Below, piece after piece: positions 1 to 8,113 of a stretch of 64,000 nt of DNA; position 1 is the stretch's first letter, and each line of letters begins with the position of its first letter. Under the pieces are notes generated by a model that worked only from the letters and a program-made list of their open reading frames with translations, ran no database searches and had not been told where the DNA came from. The DNA comes from Hoeflea_A sp963921345. Its GTDB lineage: Bacteria; Pseudomonadota; Alphaproteobacteria; Rhizobiales; Rhizobiaceae. Position numbers and translations under genes: made by a program. The stretch spans positions 2,604,001 through 2,668,000 of the forward strand of contig CAWUFE020000007.1 in the NCBI GenBank assembly GCA_963921345.3. Reading direction: 5' to 3'.

Positions 1-1579
1 TATTGCCACCGATCGGAGCCTCGCCAGGAAAGTCGCCAGCGACTTTGCCAAGAAGATCGGGCTCGTTCTGGATGCGTCAAAGGCGATTGCAAACCTGTCC
101 GCCAACCTGGACAACGCATCCCAGTTGCAGGGCGATGAGCGTTATGTCGCCGAACACCTGGCCGTAGAGACATTCGCCGTCGATCTCGTTGACGCAGCGG
201 CGAAGGAGGTTGCGACCAAATTCGGTGCAGCAGGTCTTGCGGCCGTTGCAACATGGGGACTTGGCTTTGCCGGAGTGGCGTCTGTGCCCGTTGCGCTGCC
301 GGTCCTGGCCACTGTCGGCATCGGGTGGGGTCTCAGCGTGGCCTATGACAGTTTTGCCAAGGAGCATGTCAGAGACCTCACCCGCAGCATTTTCAGGGAT
401 GCAGTCGACAAAGACAAATACAAGGACCTGCGCAAGGATATTGACGAAGCCAAAGAGGACCTGGACGAGACTCTCAACAACATTTTGGGTTCGAACGACA
501 CCGACGACACTCTGGTTGGCACGGCCGGATCTGACTTCGCATTTCTGGGGGCTGGCGATGACAGCTACAACACCATGGGAGGCAACGATTTCATAACCTC
601 AGGCTTGGGAAACGACCTGATTGTGCTCGGCTACGGTTCGCACTCCCTGATCGGAAAACTGGAAGAGCATTTTGGCGACCGTGTCGAAGGCTTCTTTTCG
701 GACGATCAAATCATACTGAAGGACATCGCGCTCACTGAAGATGATGTTCGCGTTACCTTTGGTTCCGCGATCCTCGGGTTCGATGCCGATGGGGACGGGT
801 CGGTGGATGGTTCGCTGATCCTTGAAGGAGATTTTTCCAACGGCGAGTTTGTCGTCACCGTTGAAGGCGACAATACCGTCGTCACCTTTGTTCCTGCGCC
901 TCTGGTGGGAACGCCGGGCCCTGATGTCATCAACGGCACGCAACTGGACGACACCATCGACGCACTTGGCAGCGATGACAGAATCCACGCATCGGCCGGC
1001 ACCGACAACATCGACGGGGGCACGGGCACCGATACGGTCGTCTATGCGCTGAACAGGGACCAGGTGTCTCACGACCTGATGCAGAACCAGGAGATCACGA
1101 TCGAAAAGCCGGACGGTGATTTTGACAGTCTGAAAAATGTCGAGCGCATCGACTTTGACGACGGTTCATTGCTCTACGACGTCGACACGCCCAATCTTGA
1201 CTTCGGCTACCGAATCTACCAGGCGTCATTCGACCGCACGCCCGACGAGGGCGGTGTGCTGTTCTGGATCGGCGTGCTCGATCAACTCGATTTGTCCAAC
1301 TGGAGCGACTACGACAAGGAACAGTTCCTCGCCAGCCAGTTCATCGAATCCGACGAGTTCCAGGACCTGTTCGGGGCCGACCCGACTAACGAACAATACA
1401 TCGATGCGATGTATCTCAACGTTCTGGACCGCCTGCCCGACCAGGGCGGTTACGATTTCTGGGTGGGCGGCATGGAACAGGGCCTGACCCGCGAAGACAT
1501 CCTGATCGCGTTCACCAAGAGCGACGAGAATGTCGCCCGCACCGCCCCGGATCTGGACGATGGCGTTTGGGTGGTGTGA
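1..1579 (+). CDS. RTX-like repeat / DUF4214 protein, 5' end outside window
   Basis: The reading frame is open from base 2, so the start codon lies upstream of the window. After a hydrophobic Ala/Gly/Val-rich stretch and a charged helix there are degenerate RTX-type Gly/Asp repeats (GSDFAFLGAGDD, GTPGPDVINGTQLDDTI, GGTGTDT) that normally bind calcium. The C-terminus holds two DUF4214-like repeats (FDRTPDEGGVLFWI and LDRLPDQGGYDFWV). Proteins of this kind are usually exported by type I systems without a signal peptide and act outside the cell as adhesins or S-layer-like proteins. No catalytic domain is visible. This is host chromosome, left of the prophage. Confidence 0.8.
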   Translation, partial: IATDRSLARKVASDFAKKIGLVLDASKAIANLSANLDNASQLQGDERYVAEHLAVETFAVDLVDAAAKEVATKFGAAGLAAVATWGLGFAGVASVPVALPVLATVGIGWGLSVAYDSFAKEHVRDLTRSIFRDAVDKDKYKDLRKDIDEAKEDLDETLNNILGSNDTDDTLVGTAGSDFAFLGAGDDSYNTMGGNDFITSGLGNDLIVLGYGSHSLIGKLEEHFGDRVEGFFSDDQIILKDIALTEDDVRVTFGSAILGFDADGDGSVDGSLILEGDFSNGEFVVTVEGDNTVVTFVPAPLVGTPGPDVINGTQLDDTIDALGSDDRIHASAGTDNIDGGTGTDTVVYALNRDQVSHDLMQNQEITIEKPDGDFDSLKNVERIDFDDGSLLYDVDTPNLDFGYRIYQASFDRTPDEGGVLFWIGVLDQLDLSNWSDYDKEQFLASQFIESDEFQDLFGADPTNEQYIDAMYLNVLDRLPDQGGYDFWVGGMEQGLTREDILIAFTKSDENVARTAPDLDDGVWVV

Positions 1580-1701
1580 TCAGCCTTTATCGAGCGGCGA
1601 AACAGATTCGCTCAACAATAAATCGCAGTCGCTCCAGATGCGCCGCCGATCTTCTGCAATACTGTCAGCGTTGATTCGCTCCGCAAGGAAGGAGATCGGT
1701 C

Positions 1702-2961
1702 GTGGCACGCATTGCGCTTCTCTTTGTCGTATTCATCGACATTCTCGGCCAGGGGCTGCTGCTTCCGATCCTGAGCTCGCTGCTACTCGATCCGTCGCAG
1801 AACTTCCTGCCGAAGGACGTATCTCAGGCCGGTAGAGAGTTGCGCTACGGCATCGTGCTTGCCCTGTTCTACCTCGCTTGGTTTTTCGGCGCGGCCTTCA
1901 TCTCCAAACTTTCCGATTATATCGGGCGCAAGGTCTGCATCCTGATCTGCCTGTTCGGGGCGTTTGCCGGATACGCCCTGACCATCGTGGCGATCGAGTA
2001 TGCGAGCCTGATCATGCTGATCGTCGGCCGCTTCATCGGCGGCTTCACCGCCGGCAACCAGCCGATTGCCCAGGCGGCACTCATCGACGAGGCGAAAGAC
2101 GACCAGCAGAAGGCACAGTTCATGGGACAACTGGTGGCAGCTGTGGCTCTCGGCTTCATCGCGGGACCGCTGCTCACGGCCACGTTGAGCAGCAAGACGC
2201 TGATGGGCGACGCCGCCTCGCTGACGCTGCCCATCTATGCCGCCATCGTGCTGGTTCTGGTCAACGTCGCGCTGATCGTGATGTACTTCCGCGAAACGCT
2301 GGCCAGCCGCCGCAAGATCGATTTCGGCCTGAGCGAAGTCGTTCTCACCCTGCTGCGCATCCGTCACCACCCGATCACGCTGAGGCTGGCGCCGGTCTTC
2401 TTTTTCGCGGTGATGGGCTTCAACGGATTTTTCATTTTCCTCAACGATTTCCTGATCGAGCGCTTCCACTTCACGACGGTCCAGAACAGCATCATCATGA
2501 TCGTGCTCGGGGCGACGATGGGGTCGATCAGCTTGTTTCTCGTCGGCCCGGTCTTTGCCCGCTTCAGGCAGGTGAATATCCTGGTGGTGACGGTCGTCAT
2601 CATGACCGTTTTCATCACGGCTTACGTCTTCAACCCGGTCGCAGCACTCGCCTATGTGCTGGTCATCCCGATCATCGGGGCATTCGGCATTCTCTATCCG
2701 ACGTTGCTGTCGATGTTTTCGGCCAGCGTCGATGCGACCCGCCAGGGCTGGGTGATGGGCGTCTGCGTCGCCCTGTTCACCATCGGATCGGGCTCGGTCT
2801 CAATCGTCGGCGGAAGCGCCATGGCGATCAATCCGGGCCTGCCGCTTTTCATCGGGATCGGCAGCTGCGTCGTCGCGCTCGTCCTGGTCGCCATCCTCTG
2901 GCGCGGCAACCCGGAGATCCAGAAACTCGATCCGCACGAGACGGAGAGCGCGCCCTCCTGA
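1702..2961 (+). CDS. MFS transporter, probable multidrug efflux type
   Basis: 419-residue inner-membrane protein with about twelve hydrophobic segments spread evenly over its length. The N-terminus (FIDILGQGLLLPILSSLL) and the loop after TM2 (SKLSDYIGRKVC) match the MFS signature of DHA1-type drug/proton antiporters. A GTG start is chosen because AAGGAAGGAGA precedes it at good spacing. Substrate cannot be predicted. Host gene; the next gene downstream is the tRNA used for phage integration. Confidence 0.85.
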   Translation: MARIALLFVVFIDILGQGLLLPILSSLLLDPSQNFLPKDVSQAGRELRYGIVLALFYLAWFFGAAFISKLSDYIGRKVCILICLFGAFAGYALTIVAIEYASLIMLIVGRFIGGFTAGNQPIAQAALIDEAKDDQQKAQFMGQLVAAVALGFIAGPLLTATLSSKTLMGDAASLTLPIYAAIVLVLVNVALIVMYFRETLASRRKIDFGLSEVVLTLLRIRHHPITLRLAPVFFFAVMGFNGFFIFLNDFLIERFHFTTVQNSIIMIVLGATMGSISLFLVGPVFARFRQVNILVVTVVIMTVFITAYVFNPVAALAYVLVIPIIGAFGILYPTLLSMFSASVDATRQGWVMGVCVALFTIGSGSVSIVGGSAMAINPGLPLFIGIGSCVVALVLVAILWRGNPEIQKLDPHETESAPS

Positions 2962-3054
2962 CCTCGTGCGATCACCGGCAAAATATTCTGGCGCCGCCAT
3001 TTACATCGCGCTATATATTCGCTTATAAGGCCGCCGCACCAACGGTGCCTTCGT

Positions 3055-3128
3055 TGGGGAATAGGTTAACGGTAGACCCGCGGACTCTGACTCCGTTAGT
3101 CCCGGTTCGAATCCGGGTTCCCCAGCCA
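3055..3128 (+). tRNA. tRNA-Gln (anticodon CTG), prophage integration site
   Basis: A cloverleaf folds by eye: acceptor TGGGGAA/TTCCCCA with discriminator G and encoded CCA, anticodon stem GCGGA/TCCGT around loop CTCTGAC (anticodon CTG, reads CAG), and T arm CCCGG-TTCGAAT-CCGGG. The 5' part is host sequence and the 3' part from the anticodon stem on is shared with attR. Integration has therefore left a complete functional gene at the left junction. Confidence 0.95.
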
Positions 3129-3129
3129 A
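3084..3129 (+). repeat. attL core (46 bp)
   Basis: Perfect 46-bp direct repeat with 63230-63275, running from the last base of the 5' anticodon stem to one base past CCA. Flanks differ on both sides (G versus A before it, C versus A after it). This is the usual geometry of tyrosine-recombinase integration into the 3' half of a tRNA gene. Confidence 0.95.
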
Positions 3130-3368
3130 CTTTTTCCTAGAAAACAAGGGCCTTGACGCGTCGGACAAATCCGACAAGCGAGAACATTCGGTATACACAG
3201 GACGCACAAAAGTCGGCACATTTCATTATTCCATGAGTGGCAGCACGTCAGCTCGCAGCGTCAGATCCAGCGGTCCGGCCAACCGTGTCGCCACAAGGTG
3301 ACATTCATTTCGAGGTTGAAGAAAGTGGAAATGCACCCTATGGTTTTTGTACAAATAGGAGTATTACA

Positions 3369-3770
3369 ATGCCGGTTTATCAAGACCCTGTACATCCAGA
3401 CTGCAGCATCCCATGCCCCGGCTCAGGGTATGCTGCATACGTGCGTCCCGATGGTCCGTGCCATGTTGATTGCGGAGAAGATTCAGTCGGGGATTTTTTT
3501 CAGAGAATAATAACCCCAACGAATTCAAGTGCAAGATTTTCAATTGATTTAGCAATCGACAGAACTGCCGTCACACGCCTACTTGAGATCCGGGGCAACT
3601 TTGATAGTGATATACAGTCCGTATATGACGCAATAGAGGAACGTGTCGAAACGTTAAGTGGTAGCAACGCTGGACGGGAATTCCTTGAGCGCTACCAATT
3701 CCGTAATAGTTATAATGATGCTAATTCGGGATTTTTGCTCTCTCAGATTTTGGCATCTCTCTATGTTTAG
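3369..3770 (+). CDS. Unknown protein, AT-rich cargo next to attL
   Basis: 133 residues, not recognised. The start at ATG 3369 is chosen because AGGAG lies just upstream; an in-frame extension further upstream lacks a ribosome site. The N-terminal third has four Cys and two His (HPDCSIPC, CHVDCG), which could bind metal; the rest looks helical and soluble. Base composition is clearly AT-richer than the virion genes. It is followed after 17 bases by a membrane-protein gene, so the two probably form one transcript. Its position beside attL is typical of lysogenic-conversion cargo. Confidence 0.6.
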   Translation: MPVYQDPVHPDCSIPCPGSGYAAYVRPDGPCHVDCGEDSVGDFFQRIITPTNSSARFSIDLAIDRTAVTRLLEIRGNFDSDIQSVYDAIEERVETLSGSNAGREFLERYQFRNSYNDANSGFLLSQILASLYV

Positions 3771-3787
3771 GTGGAAATATAAATATC

Positions 3788-4426
3788 TTGGTAAAAATTG
3801 AACGTATCATTAGCAAAATTTGTATTCAGGCAGAAGAATCCTTAAAATATTCTTCTATTGGTGAATTAACCAACTCTTTTATTTCAAAAGCCGTTTTATC
3901 AATTTCATTATCAACTTTTTTTTGGCGAATATACCTGATGCTTTTGGAATGATCTTCCCTGGATCATGGAATTTGATTTTTGTTTTATTTGGCGGGATAA
4001 TGTTTTTGGCTGGTTATCTATTGTTCAAAATTCGCGCACCTATTGAGCTTCGAAGTGGTCAGAGAATTTCAGCGATTGCGATTGAATGGTCTCAGAGTGC
4101 GATTTATAGCGACTTAAAAAGTCGCATGGTTCTTTTAGAAGGACTTCGATCAAGAATTGACTCAAAGGGGGTGCTCGCGCCACCTCTTGCAATATTTACA
4201 GATGTAGATAAATGTATAAAAATATATAATGATGACGTTACAGAGGAAAATTGGCGCAGTTATGCAGCGCGCCTTTATCAGGCAGACCTCAAACTACGCG
4301 AATTCGATGATCCTCGCGGTCGTTTTTTTTTGCGCATTTTTTGTTATTCTTGGACTAATTTGTATCGCGATTCCAACATTCGTATCTTTTCTTAGAGTTA
4401 TTTTTAATATTTTAATCCAATTTTAG
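3788..4426 (+). pseudogene. Membrane protein with two frame breaks at poly-T tracts
   Basis: Three overlapping frames join into one plausible protein. A TTG start gives LVKIERIISKICIQAEESL and a first hydrophobic stretch; at a T8 run (3916-3923) a -1 shift is needed to reach PGSWNLIFVLFGGIMFLAGY, a clear TM helix, then about 100 helical residues. At a T9 run (4323-4331) a +1 shift gives a final TM segment (FFCAFFVILGLICIAIPTF). Both breaks fall in homopolymers, so sequencing error, decay or transcriptional slippage are all possible. The sequence is AT-rich like the gene before it. Function unknown. Confidence 0.5.
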
Positions 4427-4485
4427 ATATTTATTTATATAGCTAAAATACGGAATATAAACTCTATTCAGAGCGCTTTATCGCT

Positions 4486-4680
4486 TTATTTATCCGCCTT
4501 CTCATCCAGTTTGTTTTCGATCCGCTGGAGCGCTGCGAATATCCGTTCGATGGCTTTCGAGTACCCCTTGATGCGCTCTTCCAGAACCATGACCTTGGCG
4601 CGAAGCATGAAGTGCGAACCGGCCACGCCAACAGCCAGCACCAGCAAATACAGTCCGTCCTTGAGAGCCAGTTCCACCAT
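4486..4680 (-). CDS. Small membrane protein with coiled coil, lysis region
   Basis: 64 residues: a short N-terminus, one TM segment (LYLLVLAVGVAGSHFML), then a charged amphipathic helix ending EKADK. Its start overlaps the stop of the preceding gene (TGATG), so the two are translationally coupled. Position at the end of the lysis block and size fit a holin accessory or small antiholin-like protein, but no family is recognised. Confidence 0.6.
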   Translation of the reverse strand: MVELALKDGLYLLVLAVGVAGSHFMLRAKVMVLEERIKGYSKAIERIFAALQRIENKLDEKADK

Positions 4681-4991
4681 CAGATCGGTTTCCTCGTGTG
4701 TTCCGCCTTCCGGGGCATGTCTTCCCAGGAATGGCCGGCGGCCATGATGCAGGTCACGCCTTTGGTGGTGGTCATGACGATCGTCCAGGTTCCGGTCTTC
4801 GACGTGTAGACCTCGAAGACGGCCTTGCCCGACGATGACAGGCCGATCGCTCGCGGCGTCTCTTTGTATTTGTCGCCGAGCGCCTTGAGCAAAGATGTCC
4901 GGTCGCCGCAGGCCAGTCCCGCGCTGTTAGCCTGCATCGTCAATCCGATCAGGCCGATGCAGGCCATGAGCAAGAGCAGTCCGTGTTTCAT
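4680..4991 (-). CDS. Small exported protein, unknown
   Basis: 103 residues beginning MKHGLLLLMACIGLIGLTMQANSAG, a good signal peptide probably cleaved after NSA. The mature part has two Cys and a short beta-rich domain (KAVFEVYTSKTGTWTIVMT) resembling small periplasmic phage proteins. The start is set at the Met preceding the signal peptide, five bases after the spanin stop. Probably periplasmic and expressed with the lysis genes; role unknown. Confidence 0.65.
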   Translation of the reverse strand: MKHGLLLLMACIGLIGLTMQANSAGLACGDRTSLLKALGDKYKETPRAIGLSSSGKAVFEVYTSKTGTWTIVMTTTKGVTCIMAAGHSWEDMPRKAEHTRKPI

Positions 4992-4995
4992 CGTT

Positions 4996-5346
4996 TCAAC
5001 CTCCCGCCTTTTCACCATCGGCCGGATTGGCCTTGAGATCGCCATACCAGGCCGCGCAGCGCCGCACGCGGGCGTTGGCGCGGCCGAGTGCCCGGTCGGT
5101 CTTGACGAGCGCCACGTCGAGCCTGTCGCCTTTTCTGACGCCGGAGGCTTCGCGCGTGGTGCAATCGGCCGGCAGGTCGGGCAATGGACGCAAAGCACGA
5201 ATAGCCGTATCCACCAGGCCGGCTTCGGCCTTCATGCGTCCGGCGGCCTTGAGCCGTTCCTCAGCGGTTACGCAGGCGCTCAAGAATATCAGGGCTGACA
5301 GCGCAAGCAGCACCGACGGGACCCGCCCGTATGTCGTCGAGTTCAT
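4996..5346 (-). CDS. Rz1-like outer-membrane spanin lipoprotein
   Basis: 116 residues with an N-terminal signal ending in lipobox LSAC (Cys at about residue 25), predicting lipidation and outer-membrane anchoring. The gene starts inside the 3' end of the upstream Rz-like gene in another frame, overlapping by 86 bases, which is the hallmark architecture of phage i-spanin/o-spanin pairs. The product would bridge to the inner-membrane partner and disrupt the outer membrane at lysis. Longer than enterobacterial Rz1 and not notably Pro-rich. Confidence 0.7.
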   Translation of the reverse strand: MNSTTYGRVPSVLLALSALIFLSACVTAEERLKAAGRMKAEAGLVDTAIRALRPLPDLPADCTTREASGVRKGDRLDVALVKTDRALGRANARVRRCAAWYGDLKANPADGEKAGG

Positions 5347-5647
5347 CGCTCAGTTCCTGTTTGCTGGTTTCAGCGGCGGCCAGTTGCTGGAGGAAGGACC
5401 GGTTCGCCGACTGGACGGCGGCGACCCGCCTGGCGTTTTCCGCGTTGATGCGCTGCAGCGCATCGCCCCTTGCCCGCTCGGCCGCCAGTTCCTCGGCCGC
5501 AACCAGTTCGTTGACCGCCTGGCGCACGGCCGAGCGCTTGTCGATCAGCAGCCAGACGGCGACGGCGACAACAATGATCAGCGGCACCTGAATGGACAGA
5601 ACCTTGCGCAGGAACGGCACGGCCTGCGCGACAACCCAGACCATCAT
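5261..5647 (-). CDS. Rz-like inner-membrane spanin
   Basis: 128 residues: N-terminal TM (VPLIIVVAVAVWLLI) followed by a long Ala/Glu/Arg-rich helix typical of the periplasmic coiled coil of i-spanins. The C-terminal part encodes the start of the lipoprotein gene in another frame. Its place after the holin-like and endolysin genes supports a lysis role. Identification rests on architecture rather than a sequence motif. Confidence 0.7.
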   Translation of the reverse strand: MMVWVVAQAVPFLRKVLSIQVPLIIVVAVAVWLLIDKRSAVRQAVNELVAAEELAAERARGDALQRINAENARRVAAVQSANRSFLQQLAAAETSKQELSDELDDIRAGPVGAACAVSPDILERLRNR

Positions 5648-5651
5648 CGCA

Positions 5652-6350
5652 TCAAGTGCCTACGAGGTTGAAACCGTCGTCGTAGACGGCGGCTGTGTTG
5701 AACTCACCGTCAACGTAGACGTAGCCATTGTCCGGCAGTTCCCAATCGCCGAAGACCTCGCCGCCGGAGCCCTCGAAATCCACGCGCAGATACTCGATGT
5801 TGCGGATGTGGAGCCATTGCTTTGTGCCTTCTTCGGCCTTCAGATGTACGGCGTCATAGCCGTCCAGTCCGTTGATGCGGGATCCGTTGGGCAGTTCCGG
5901 GAATTCCAGCGCCGTATCCCAGTCGATGAGGTTGCTGTTGTGGAAGTCCAGCGGTTCGAGTTGGCCGTCGACGAACACGTCGGATGTGTCGGTGCCGCGC
6001 AGGAACTCTCGCGGGCCGTCCTGGCTCAAGATGTAGTTCGTCTTGACCTGCTTCGGATCGGTTCTGATCAGATAATCGTCCTCGCTCTGGACCATCATCC
6101 GGGTCACAGGGACATCCGTGAGGTCAACCTTCGGAAATTTTATGTCCGGCGTGCTCATGTCCGGCTTGATCGGCGTTGCCTCTGGAATGGTCACGTCCGG
6201 AATGACTGTCTCCGGGATTTCCACCACCGGCAGCCCCAATTCGGCCCGCAGGGCTTCATTGTCCGCACGCATCGCCGACAGTTCCTCCCGCAGGGCCCTG
6301 ATCGTCGCCGAGAGTTCATTGATCAATGCTATGAGTTCATCGGTGTTCAT
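5652..6350 (-). CDS. Unknown phage protein with N-terminal coiled coil
   Basis: 232 residues. The start is the ATG preceded by GAGGAGAAGAG; upstream frame extension lacks a ribosome site. Residues 1-40 form a leucine-zipper-like helix (ELIALINELSATIRALREEL), followed by a Pro-rich linker with repeated IPE/IPD motifs and a C-terminal Asp/Gly-rich beta domain (LRGTDTSDVFVDGQ, INGLDGYDAVHL) reminiscent of calcium-binding repeats. Trimeric virion decoration or a host-surface role is possible. Lies between spanin and holin-like genes. Confidence 0.65.
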   Translation of the reverse strand: MNTDELIALINELSATIRALREELSAMRADNEALRAELGLPVVEIPETVIPDVTIPEATPIKPDMSTPDIKFPKVDLTDVPVTRMMVQSEDDYLIRTDPKQVKTNYILSQDGPREFLRGTDTSDVFVDGQLEPLDFHNSNLIDWDTALEFPELPNGSRINGLDGYDAVHLKAEEGTKQWLHIRNIEYLRVDFEGSGGEVFGDWELPDNGYVYVDGEFNTAAVYDDGFNLVGT

Positions 6351-6363
6351 AACTCTTCTCCTC

Positions 6364-6705
6364 TTATGAGCCGCCCTGCCAATCCCGCGGCGGGGCGTTC
6401 GGATCGCTTTGCTGTTGGTGTCGATCGGGCGGCTGGCGTTGCCTTTGGGCGACAAAGTCGCCCTCTTGGGCACGGCGTCGCGGTGCTTGCCTTTGGTCAT
6501 ATTCGAGCTTGTAGGCGCCGAAGACGGCGGCGATGGCCGCCGGCCACAGGATGGACAGGACACCGGTGATGTCCGCGCCCTGGTAGATGGCGACGCCGGT
6601 GAAGACGCAGACGATGAAGATCAGCGCCCACGCGGCCTCGCGCTTGCCGGTCTTGCTCCCGTCCGGTGTGACGCCGAGGATACGCAGCAGCTGAACGAAC
6701 ATCAC
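6364..6705 (-). CDS. Holin-like membrane protein
   Basis: 113 residues with two TM segments (AAWALIFIVCVFTGVAIYQ and VLSILWPAAIAAVFGAYKL) and a charged, Gln/Arg-rich C-terminal tail, the layout of a class II holin. It overlaps the endolysin gene by four bases (ATGA). The C-terminal tail coincides with a copy of the dispersed palindromic element (coding GDFVAQRQRQPP), so the tail was probably extended by an in-frame insertion. The holin assignment is from topology and position only. Confidence 0.6.
   Translation of the reverse strand: MMFVQLLRILGVTPDGSKTGKREAAWALIFIVCVFTGVAIYQGADITGVLSILWPAAIAAVFGAYKLEYDQRQAPRRRAQEGDFVAQRQRQPPDRHQQQSDPNAPPRDWQGGS
6439..6493. repeat. Palindromic element copy (holin-like gene)
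   Basis: Shows the family core read on the minus strand: GGCAAGCACCGCGACGCCGT, then the hairpin GGGCGACTTTGTCGCCC, then a second GGCAA. Lies in frame in the 3' end of the holin-like gene. Confidence 0.75.
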
Positions 6706-7478
6706 AGCCTCGCCGCCTGCACGTGCATCCAGTCGAAGTTGCGGGCGCGACCCAGCGACAGCCAGCCCTCGGCCTCCCAGGCCTGCCAGAACGGCACCGC
6801 GTCCTCATGCGACAGCCGGGCGCGCGGTCGCTTCCATGACAGCTGGTTGCGCTGCGGATCGAAATCGATGGCGATACCCCAGGAGTGCATCGAGTAGCGC
6901 CGGCCGCCGCGCATGCGCCGCACGTTGAGCGACCCGCCGAACAGGTTCAGCCCGAGTGTGCTGCGCTCGGCGTCGGAATAGATATCGGCGATCCGGTTCA
7001 GCGCACGCTCGGCAGACGGCGCGACCTTTTCGTGCAGCGTCATGCGGGTGATGCGCCGCCCCGTGTCCCAGGCAAGCACCATGTCGAACGGGATCTCGAT
7101 ACGGGTCTGGGCGGTTCCGACCCTGCCGTAGAATGCCGGCACCTGCGACTGCCTTGGCCAAAGTGTTCCGTTGTTGGTGTTTGGGCGCGGGCTGATCCGG
7201 GGTTCGGCATCGCTATCGGGGATTGCGGCCATTTCCTTCGGTGTCACGATGCCGGCCGGTGCGCGCAGCGCCTTGACCACGGTTTCATCGGCGGTGCCGT
7301 TGACCGGCAGTCCGTTGGCTTTCTCGAAGGCGCGGATCGCCGCCACGGTCTGGTCGCCCACGATGCCGTCGACCGGCCCTGGCGAAAAGCCGTGTGCGGT
7401 CAGGCGGCTTTGCAGCCACTGCCCGAAGGAGAGTTGGTCAAGCGGGATCGCCGCGCCGGACGGCACGCTTCTGTCCAT
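6702..7478 (-). CDS. Endolysin: peptidoglycan-binding domain plus M15-type peptidase
   Basis: 258 residues from the ATG preceded by AAAGGA. An N-terminal PG_binding_1 domain (about residues 18-75: LQSRLTAHGFSPGPVDGIVG, AIRAFEKANGLPVNG) is followed by a C-terminal D-Ala-D-Ala carboxypeptidase-like domain. Its metal ligands are visible in SMHSWGIAIDFDP (His and Asp, the HxxxxxxD motif) and in the terminal DWMHVQ. It would cleave peptide cross-links in peptidoglycan at lysis. No signal peptide, so release depends on the adjacent holin-like protein. Confidence 0.8.
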   Translation of the reverse strand: MDRSVPSGAAIPLDQLSFGQWLQSRLTAHGFSPGPVDGIVGDQTVAAIRAFEKANGLPVNGTADETVVKALRAPAGIVTPKEMAAIPDSDAEPRISPRPNTNNGTLWPRQSQVPAFYGRVGTAQTRIEIPFDMVLAWDTGRRITRMTLHEKVAPSAERALNRIADIYSDAERSTLGLNLFGGSLNVRRMRGGRRYSMHSWGIAIDFDPQRNQLSWKRPRARLSHEDAVPFWQAWEAEGWLSLGRARNFDWMHVQAARL

Positions 7479-7962
7479 GGTTCTGTCCTTTCTTTGAGGA
7501 AACCCGTTAAATCTCGGGATTGTGGAATCCGCCACCTGAGGTAGAGTTCCAACGACCCTTTGCCCGGCACTCCAGTTGCAGTTGGTGCCGGTATCCTCTC
7601 GCTAAGAGCGGCCCTGCTTCACCACGGGCAAAGGGCACAATTCAGTTCCATGCTCGCATTTGCCGTCGCAAACCAATGCGAGCATTGCCAAGCGGACCGG
7701 ATCGCAACCCAATCCCTTCCACCGCGGTCCGGTCCGATTCTCGAAATTCGCCGGGTAAGCCTTGTAGCTATTGAATGCATTCGTCGTTTCGGTCTTCACA
7801 ATCGACCAAAACTGGTGATTTCTGGTGCCGTGCGATGGTCAATGTCGCCAAATTTAAAGGTTATCGCATTCGCGCCGGATTTCTCGGTAGCGCTTGGATC
7901 CGGTCCATAATTCACGAAAAAATCAACTGCAATCAAAAAAGGCGACCAGGGGAATTACAACA
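7479..7962. other. 484-bp gap upstream of the endolysin; no clear gene
   Basis: Separates the tail genes from the lysis block. A 65-codon minus-strand frame (7602-7799) has no ribosome site and no protein-like character. The region is more AT-rich towards its right end and must hold the promoter for the plus-strand small membrane gene at 7963. A late promoter for the lysis genes may also lie here, but no convincing -35/-10 pair stands out. Confidence 0.5.
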
Positions 7963-8079
7963 ATGAGTGTACTCCAAGCAGGCTACACTATCGGATGCGT
8001 CATCATCGCAGCCACGCTGATCTTGGCTGTGAAACACTTCTTTGCGTTGCTCGATATATGGATGGCCGTGAACCTGTAG
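7963..8079 (+). CDS. Small single-TM protein, opposite strand to tail genes
   Basis: 38 residues (starts MSVLQAGYTIGCVIIAATL) with one strong TM segment and a short amphipathic end. AGGGGAATTACAACA precedes the ATG at good spacing, which decides the start. It converges on gpD and is isolated from other plus-strand genes, so it would need its own promoter in the 7.5-7.9 kb gap. Likely a moron-type gene; function unknown. Confidence 0.5.
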   Translation: MSVLQAGYTIGCVIIAATLILAVKHFFALLDIWMAVNL

Positions 8080-8113
8080 CCCTGTCCCATCCACGTGCCC
8101 CATAAACGCTCGC

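Noticed and set aside
7602..7799. 65-codon minus-strand ORF in the lysis/tail gap
   Set aside because: No ribosome site and no recognisable protein pattern.
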